Assembly: GCF_963678635.1 (NCBI RefSeq) | Contig: NC_087065.1 | Span: forward strand, 37,163,888 to 37,227,887 | Direction: 5' to 3' | DNA length: 64,000 nucleotides | From: Symsagittifera roscoffensis | Taxonomy: Eukaryota; Xenacoelomorpha; Acoela; Convolutidae | Shown here: piece after piece, positions 58,366 to 64,000 of the stretch | Numbering within the stretch: the first letter of the stretch is position 1 | How the letters are laid out: the number at the start of each line of letters is the position of its first letter | The notes under the pieces: generated by a model | What the model saw: the letters and a program-made list of their open reading frames with translations, nothing else | Database searches by the model: none | What the model was told of the DNA's origin: nothing | Program-made: the position numbers and the translations under genes

Positions 58366-58708
58366 CAGGGGCGGATCTAGGATGTTTTCGAGGGGGGCAG
58401 ATTTTCAAAATTTCTAGAAAAATTTTTGTCGACCAAATTAATTTCGCAACAAGCTCACCCAAAGCACTAAAAAGACTCTGTGGCGTTTTTAGGCTTTTTT
58501 TGGACAGTTTTAGAAAGTCGCGTTTTTTCGGCGGGCGCTCCGCGCTCAAAATTAGTATATATATTATCGCCGAAGGCGCCTTTAGAAAAACTTTAGGGTA
58601 CGTCACCAAAAGTGGATATCTCAAAATAGTACAAAGGGGGAACCTTTGGGGCGTCAGGGGGTCGAATCCCTGAGGTGGGGTGAATGCCCCCCTCTAAGTC
58701 CGCCCCTG
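58366..58708. mobile_element. hAT-like element with CAGGGGCGGATCTAGG ends
   Basis: The left end CAGGGGCGGATCTAGG is mirrored by CTAAGTCCGCCCCTG at the right. Flanks TTGTGAAG and GAATGAAG share the last five bases and are compatible with a worn 8-bp duplication. The 343-bp interior has GCGTTTTTAGGC, CGCGTTTTTTCGGCG, AAAATTAGTATA, GGCGCC and a GGGTCGAATCCCTGAGG segment that resembles a tRNA B box. Other fragments are at 1499 and 36155. Frames on both strands are by-products of the palindromic ends. Confidence 0.75.
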
Positions 58709-59032
58709 GAATGAAGCTTAGTTGTTCACATTGACTCATTTAAGCTAAAGTTCTCTAAATATATTTGTATTTAGTAGTTAATCCAATAAGCAGCTTCTTT
58801 TTTGTATTTTGAAGTTGCTTTTTTCAATTTACGTTTCTATATTTTGTTGCAATTTTTTGCTGTTTTGTAGAACTGTTGTTCTCAGTTTTTTTCTTGTGAT
58901 TGCGAGGGGTGCTACAAATATGAAAGATTGAAACATTTTGTGTTTCTTGATATTTTGTTCTGTTTAAATCCTTTGTTTCGAGATGTTCGTTTTGTGTAAG
59001 TTTCATCGTGAAATCTTTAGTTATCGCAAAAA

Positions 59033-59110
59033 CAGTCCTGATTTAAATTAACCGGACTAAACGAACAAAATTTGAATTTCCAAACGCGTTTTTCTCAAAA
59101 TGAGTTATGA
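59033..59110 (+). mobile_element. Solo arm end of the mariner-type foldback
   Basis: CAGTCCTGATTTAAATTA, then ACCGGACTAAACGAACA and AAACGCGTTTTTCTCAAA match the outer part of the element at 8758. No opposite arm is present, so it is a truncated copy. Confidence 0.7.
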
Positions 59111-59600
59111 AAGCACAAAAAGTTAAAACATTTCTGAGAAACCCAAAACGGAAATTTTGACAATTAAACACGCATCAACCATTATTAAAATTACCATAAC
59201 TATTATCGAAAATCTTGTATTTAAGTGGTTCGATATCTGCAGAAACTTATTGGGATGGCATTGCTAGTATTTGTAGTAACTTTGGGTGCTAATACATTTT
59301 GGTGTTCTAAATGTTCGGTCACTTTTATGCCCTGTCGCCTTATTTTTCTAGCATCAAATCCAATTAGCTGCCTTAATTCAATTTGGAAAGATTTGATACT
59401 GCGGGATAAAAAAGTTAAGGCATACTCACTGCAGGTTACCAGTTGTGAGCATATTCGGCTGGCCCCATGTAGATCAAGAAGGATCAGAATTTAGTGAAAG
59501 TGGTCCGAATAAAAAACCACCCCAAGCATATAACTCCTCACTTTCTTCGAAGTTCTTATTATAATGATCATGATTAAAATAATTATTGTTGTCATAAATA

Positions 59601-60285
59601 CAGTGCTGATTTAAATTAACCGGACAAAACGCGTTAAACTTGAAATTTAAAACGCGTTTTTCTCAGATTGGATTGAGTTTAGGTGAAAGTTTATGAGGAC
59701 ACAACTTGCTTAAAATTTCAGCAGAATTAATATGATGTAATTTGTTTTGCGAAATTCGGGCCCGAAGTTTTACCCCAAAAATGGGTCATTTTGACTTTTC
59801 TTGATTAATCAAGAATTACGCTGAAACTACTTTGTTAATTGATGAGAAAACTGTATCACAAGAAGCCTCTTACACATCTCAACAAAATTTTAAAGGGCTA
59901 AATCTTCAAAAAACTGTGCAAATTGTTTAAAATTGCTTTTAAGCAAACATTTTGGGTTTTATTTAGTAAAAATCACGTTTCTTGAATATAAAGCAAAAAT
60001 ATTTTCTCTTATACAGGTTTGTGGAGATTTAGCCCTTCTAGATTTTTGTTGGTATGTGTAAGAGGCTTCTTGTGATATACTTTTATTATCAATTAACAAA
60101 GTAGTTTCAGCGTAATTTCTGATTAATTAAGAAAAGCCAAAATTTTGGTTGAGAATCTCTGAGAAATAATTGCACTATATTCATTCTATCTTACTTCAAT
60201 TTGAGAAAAACGCGTTTGAAAATTTAAGTTATTAATTCTATCTTACTTCAATTTGAGAAAAACGCGTTTGAAAATGTAAGGTTAG
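59601..60285. mobile_element. Second mariner-type foldback MITE, right tip lost
   Basis: Starts CAGTGCTGATTTAAATTA directly behind a TA. Left-arm landmarks (AAACGCGTTTTTCTC, CCCCAAAAATGGGTCA, GAAGCCTCTTACAC) reappear inverted in the right arm. The right tip lacks the last 35 or so bases, and near 60183-60281 a 52-bp piece (ATTCTATCTTACTTCAATTT and onward) is duplicated in tandem. It is older than the copy at 8758 because the arms differ more. Confidence 0.8.
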
Positions 60286-60751
60286 TCTAACAGGCATTAT
60301 TGAGGAAACATTTTTTTTTATTACTATAAAAAGGCCTTTGTGAATTTTTCGATCTCAGATTCTCGTTAAATTTTTTCACCATTGCTTAATATGAAGCCTG
60401 AAAGATTTTAAAGCGCAGCATAGTATTCTAATTGACCGAAGTCGCTACAACATTTTGAAGTCTACGCTATTTGGTAGAAGCATTTTTATGGCTCATATAA
60501 CCAACACCATTTTCATATTGACAGGACTGTTGTTTTAGTTTTCAGATTTAATTTGAAATGAAGTTACATTTTACTGAGTGCAATAGTTTTTATCGTGATC
60601 TCTTTGGCGAGGGAAAAACTCTGGAACGCTAATCTAACACACACGGTCTGAGCTACTTACAGAATCCACAAATCAATTCCTTAAAATCGTTGAAGTTATT
60701 AGAAATACCTTTACTTTTCAAAATTCTGTTCGCTTATGTCCTTTTCTGATC

Positions 60752-61965
60752 ATGATGTTGAGCAGGGGTGTTATATACCTCTCATTAGGTGCTCTCTGTT
60801 ATTCGTTAGGATCTCTCTCCTTTGCTAAATCGGGAGCTCAATCGTCACAAATCAGCACTTGGGTCGGCATTATTGGATCTCCAACATGCATATTGCTTCT
60901 GGCTTTGGACAACAGCTTCAAGCCGACGGAGAATTTGAAAAATGTAGATTTGTATCTGAGTTTACTTAATGGGTTTGTGTTTGGAGGAGCTGCTATTTTC
61001 CTGCATTTCTGGTCACTGGAGTACATCTTACCAGCTGATAATAACATGGTTGTGGTCTTTTTCCATATTTGCAGCTCAGTTATATTTCAAATGCTAGAAG
61101 ACAAGAGATTTCCATCTGTTTTAACTTTCTTCTCGGTTTTGTTTGGTTTTATTGGGACGTTTTTTGTCTGCAACCCAAAAGATTTACTTACTAAAAATAT
61201 TCTGGAAGTAGACAATTTAAAGGGTGTTGCTCTAGTTGCATTAGCAGGGGTTTCATTTGCATGCATGTATGCCAATATTCGACGCTTTCAAAACATACCG
61301 CCTCCTTGGACTAGTTTGGGAGCAGCCCTGGGTAACTTTGCCAGCGGATTGACCTCGTATAACCCCTGGAGAGTCACGAGTCAACAACAGTGTGCAAACA
61401 TGCCTCGATTGCTAGCCCTTCTAGCCGCCGTTTTTCAGACAATAACACTGTGTTCTAATTTGAAAGGCAGGTGCACGTATGATAAGCGGGTCTCTGGGAA
61501 ATCACTGTAGGGAAAATATGTTCGTAAAACTATATAACTAAAAAGGTTTTATTGTCGATATTGCAGTTTCAATACACTATAGCATTTCTGTTGACCAATC
61601 AGATAGCAGCCGATAGCAATTGCAATGTTTTAGACAATTGAATGCTGGCGGATTCTTCGGAATCAGTTGCTTATTACCTTTTTTTTCACAGAGAAATTAT
61701 CATTCTTGCACCGAAAGGAGCCTATGAAAAATCGGTCACAGTGACAGCAACAGCTGTGATTCAACTATTGTCCCCAGTTTTCAGTTTCGTCCTGCAGCTG
61801 TTTCTGTTTCCAGACATAGTTTGGTGGAGATCTGGCTTAGGCATTTTCTTCATCATTCTAGCTGTCGGGACTCAGCTCATAGTGTTGAAACAACGCGAAA
61901 CAGAAATAAGGAAAGAACTTCAAGCTCATATACAAAATGACGGCTTTGAACTAAAAGAGACATGA
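60752..61965 (+). CDS. EamA-domain transporter, SLC35G-like, 2 exons
   Basis: Exons 60752-61470 and 61692-61965 join in phase 2 to 993 nt, 330 residues. The protein is very hydrophobic with about nine to ten membrane segments: about 7-24, 35-52, 68-90, 95-112, 121-140, 157-175, 218-235, 256-280 and 287-305. The layout, two halves of the drug/metabolite transporter superfamily with a late PVFSFVLQLFLFP segment, and the size fit SLC35G-type proteins (human SLC35G1 is about 365 residues). The substrate of this group is poorly known. The C-terminal tail is charged and ends ELKET. The start is the first of two adjacent ATGs, just ahead of the first membrane segment, so an additional short 5' exon cannot be excluded. 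The stretch about 190-215 is less hydrophobic than expected for a seventh helix. Confidence 0.82.
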
Positions 61966-61988
61966 AAAAACTATTGCACTTATCGTAA

Positions 61989-61994
61989 AATAAA
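61989..61994 (+). terminator. Polyadenylation signal AATAAA of the transporter gene
   Basis: The hexamer is 24 bases behind the stop codon, giving a very short 3' untranslated region. It supports 61965 as the true gene end. Confidence 0.65.
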
Positions 61995-62350
61995 GTTATA
62001 CAATGTAGATTTTTGGTTTATGCATTTGTAAGTGGTATTTGTATGCAAACCCGAAGGCAAAAATGTAAATGTAACGATAAATAACATAAATCATTCATAA
62101 GTTTGGGATTAATTGAACAAAATACAGTGATAGACTTACGATTTAAACTACAATTTGTTCGGAGAGGAGGGCGCGAACTGAAGAGATTACTCTTGTACCA
62201 TGATGCTTTCCGATTGGTCTTGAGAAGTAAGTTTTTTAAATTATCAATGAACTGTGTTTCTTATTAGAAAAAAGATTTAAAAGAAATTTATATTCAGTTT
62301 TTTTGCGGTCTGACTTTTATTTTCTTTTAACACGTGATTTCTTTTAACTT

Positions 62351-62552
62351 CATTACAAGGCCAAACTGTGTATTTTGTAAATTGTTAGCGGATTCCGCAA
62401 AAAGGACAATCCCTTTGATCTTCTTTTGTTCTTTCAATTTCTTTGATCGTTCCGACAAAATTTTACCATATTTACAGACTTGTCTCTGGAATCTGGGAGC
62501 ATACAGACACAAAATTGTGCGACTATCCAGTGCACAGTTTGGCCTCGTAATG
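62351..62552. mobile_element. 202-bp MITE-like element
   Basis: CATTACAAGGCCAAACTGTG at 62351 is mirrored at 62531-62552 with 20 of 22 positions matching. The interior has no transposase. Opposite-strand frames of 103 and 76 codons both contain ITRPNC because the inverted ends are translated twice, so neither is a gene. Confidence 0.65.
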
Positions 62553-62807
62553 TTCAATGCCTTTTTATTAGAGAAAAGGAAAAGAATTTCCGCTCTTGAA
62601 CATCAGAAGTCCAATTGGCGCAAAAAAAAAGATTTTTTGTGTTAACTAAGCGGCACAGCTCGTTTATCAGGGTGAAGCCTTAAATACTGAACTTCAAGGC
62701 CTATTAAAAATTGATAAAATTATCAAAATTCTTTTTTTTTCATTTTTCTTTTTATGCCCTCATACGCAATGTAAACTTTAAATGGATGTATTTAGCGTCT
62801 CTTATTT

Positions 62808-63612
62808 ACACAATCAATGCTTGTGTTATAGTATGAACTATCTTTTTTTTCCAAGCTAAGTCGCAAATATTGTTGCGATAAAATGGGTTTAATTTGATCA
62901 AGAACCAGCTATTAAATATAGGCAATGCTACGGACTTTAACACAGACTGTTATTGTTCCGGCTTCTGTAACGAAAGTAACGGAATACTTGTGCTCGGGTG
63001 GTTTTTTCTTCAGAAAAATTTCGACTTTTTAACTAGCCATTTTTGACGGAATTTTTTATATCATTCAAAAAGTATTGTTGTCCTGAGCTTAAAGTTGGAA
63101 AATTTTTTTACCTTTAGTCATTTTTTGTAAAGTTATGGGTTTTTTTGAAAACTGCCGTTTCGGCCAATTTGGGACAATTAACGCGCGATATATTTCGCGC
63201 TATTAACGCGTAGGCGGAGATTTATTCCGTCATAGAAATCGTTCCAAATTGGTTAAAGGAAGCTTATTTTCCATAATTTGTTTGTTACTAGTGGCAAAAC
63301 ATATCATTTTGTACTTTATATGGCGTGTGGGGAGATGATTTCACAAAAAAATTCTCGAAAAAAGAAATTATTTTAATTCTATTACATTTAGTTTTTTCAT
63401 GTTATTACTGCTCCATAAACTGCTCTATATATTGAGGCATGTTAGTTGATATACTTTTTTCAAAATGGCTGGTACTGCTAATGCGTCATAATTGGCGTGC
63501 GTCACTTAAGAAATTTTGTAGATTCTAATTTTTACTCATTCAGTTTTTCCCAGTAGCGTTATCGGTCATATTTTTTCTTGTGTATGCGAAATGCAACTTC
63601 GCATTTGTGTCT
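62808..63612 (+). mobile_element. Hairpin-ended element with a replaced interior
   Basis: Starts with the hairpin ACACAATCAATGCTTGTGT and ATAGTATGAAC, then CGCAAATATTGTTGCGAT and TTAACACAGACTGTTATT. Where the element at 44803 has its tRNA-like part, this copy has about 450 unrelated bases with a GCGCGATATATTTCGCGC near-palindrome. Family text resumes with TATTGAGGCATGTTAG and GGCGTGCGTCACTTAAGAAA and ends GCGAAATGCAACTTCGC, then ATTTGTGTC. Confidence 0.7.
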
Positions 63613-64000
63613 AATATTAGAACCAAAAGCGCATTAATTTTTTTAAAAGTGGTATATGGAAAACGCTGAGATTAAAATTTAATTCAACTGAAAATAAAAA
63701 ATACACTGAAAAAAAATATATTTTTAAAAAAAATTGAAGAAAAAAGATTTTTTTTCTAGATACAGCATCTCCTCTGTCTCTGGTGTATTTTTTGTATTTC
63801 AACGCCTAATTACTTAATGCTGTACTTCCTTCTATTTTTGAGCGCTTTTGCTTTTTGTGTTTGCGTAATGCGGATCCGCCTCTGTGTTCGTAATTGTTTC
63901 AATTTTTGAGCAAAATCACGGAGTATTCAAGCTCGGGCTGGTTATTTCTACCGACATGTTTCCATTTTTAAACGAGTTAATTGAAAAATATTTCACCTGT

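Larger units (their letters stand above)
50027..60751. other. Gene-poor intergenic region, 10.7 kb
   Basis: No intact gene was recognised between PEX16 and the transporter. From left to right it holds a LINE remnant (50560-51770), a cluster of 320-bp repeats (51806-53660), an unremarkable stretch (53660-55190) with two adjoining unrecognised frames at 54598-55033, a large inverted repeat (55195-56790), a minisatellite (57234-57777), a hAT-like element (58366-58708) and mariner-type foldback copies (59033-59110 and 59601-60285). Confidence 0.7.
61995..64000. other. Gene-free downstream region
   Basis: No protein-like frame. It holds a small inverted-repeat element (62351-62552), a hairpin-ended element (62808-63612) and a lone 3' end near 63863-63888 reading GCGGATCCGC then CTCTGTGTT. 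Nothing else is recognised. Confidence 0.6.

Noticed and set aside
58338-58673. 111-codon frame on + and 89-codon frame on -
   Set aside because: Both lie in the hAT-like element and arise from its palindromic ends and GC-rich interior; related copies do not keep the frame.
62327-62645. Overlapping frames of 103 codons (+) and 76 codons (-) sharing ITRPNC
   Set aside because: The shared peptide results from reading an inverted terminal repeat on both strands, so it is a repeat artefact.

Overview
This window looks like nuclear DNA from an invertebrate animal. It is AT-rich, genes are broken into many short exons by long introns, and splice sites are GT-AG (one is GC-AG). The proteins are typical of animals: a rhodopsin-type GPCR, a PNPLA4-like patatin lipase, the peroxisome biogenesis factor PEX16 and an SLC35G-type transporter. 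I cannot name the species or phylum from sequence alone. No bacterial operons, CRISPR arrays or viral genes were seen.

Layout, with all four genes on the + strand. (1) 1-5248: upstream sequence with small inverted repeats and fragments of DNA transposons. (2) 5249-27147: a 7-exon GPCR, 473 codons after joining, whose introns hold a satellite-like array, a perfect mariner-type foldback MITE, a hAT-type MITE with an exact 8-bp target duplication and a roughly 1-kb foldback. (3) 27148-31624: intergenic, full of dispersed repeats. (4) 31625-38560: a 6-exon patatin-like lipase with one GC-AG intron. (5) 40191-50026: PEX16, 10 exons, 394 residues. (6) 50027-60751: a gene-poor stretch with a minus-strand LINE remnant, a threefold 320-bp repeat cluster, a roughly 1.6-kb inverted repeat, a 29-bp minisatellite, a hAT-like element and a second mariner-type foldback. 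(7) 60752-61965: a 2-exon EamA/SLC35G-like transporter. (8) 61966-64000: further repeats.

Exon models were built by joining conserved protein blocks and requiring splice phases to agree at every junction. All junctions in the four models agree in phase. The lipase and PEX16 could both relate to lipid handling, but nothing in the sequence shows shared regulation, and adjacency in an animal genome is weak evidence of shared function.

The most unusual signal is a dispersed family of 0.3-0.8 kb elements. They have a short hairpin at the 5' end, a GCGAAGC/GCTTCGC hairpin followed by CTSTGTGTT at the 3' end, and in most copies a tRNA-like segment with pol III A/B boxes in between. At least six copies or large fragments occur here, with different interiors between shared ends. 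I cannot assign it to a named class; a non-autonomous Helitron/Helentron-like element or a tRNA-derived SINE are the leading options.
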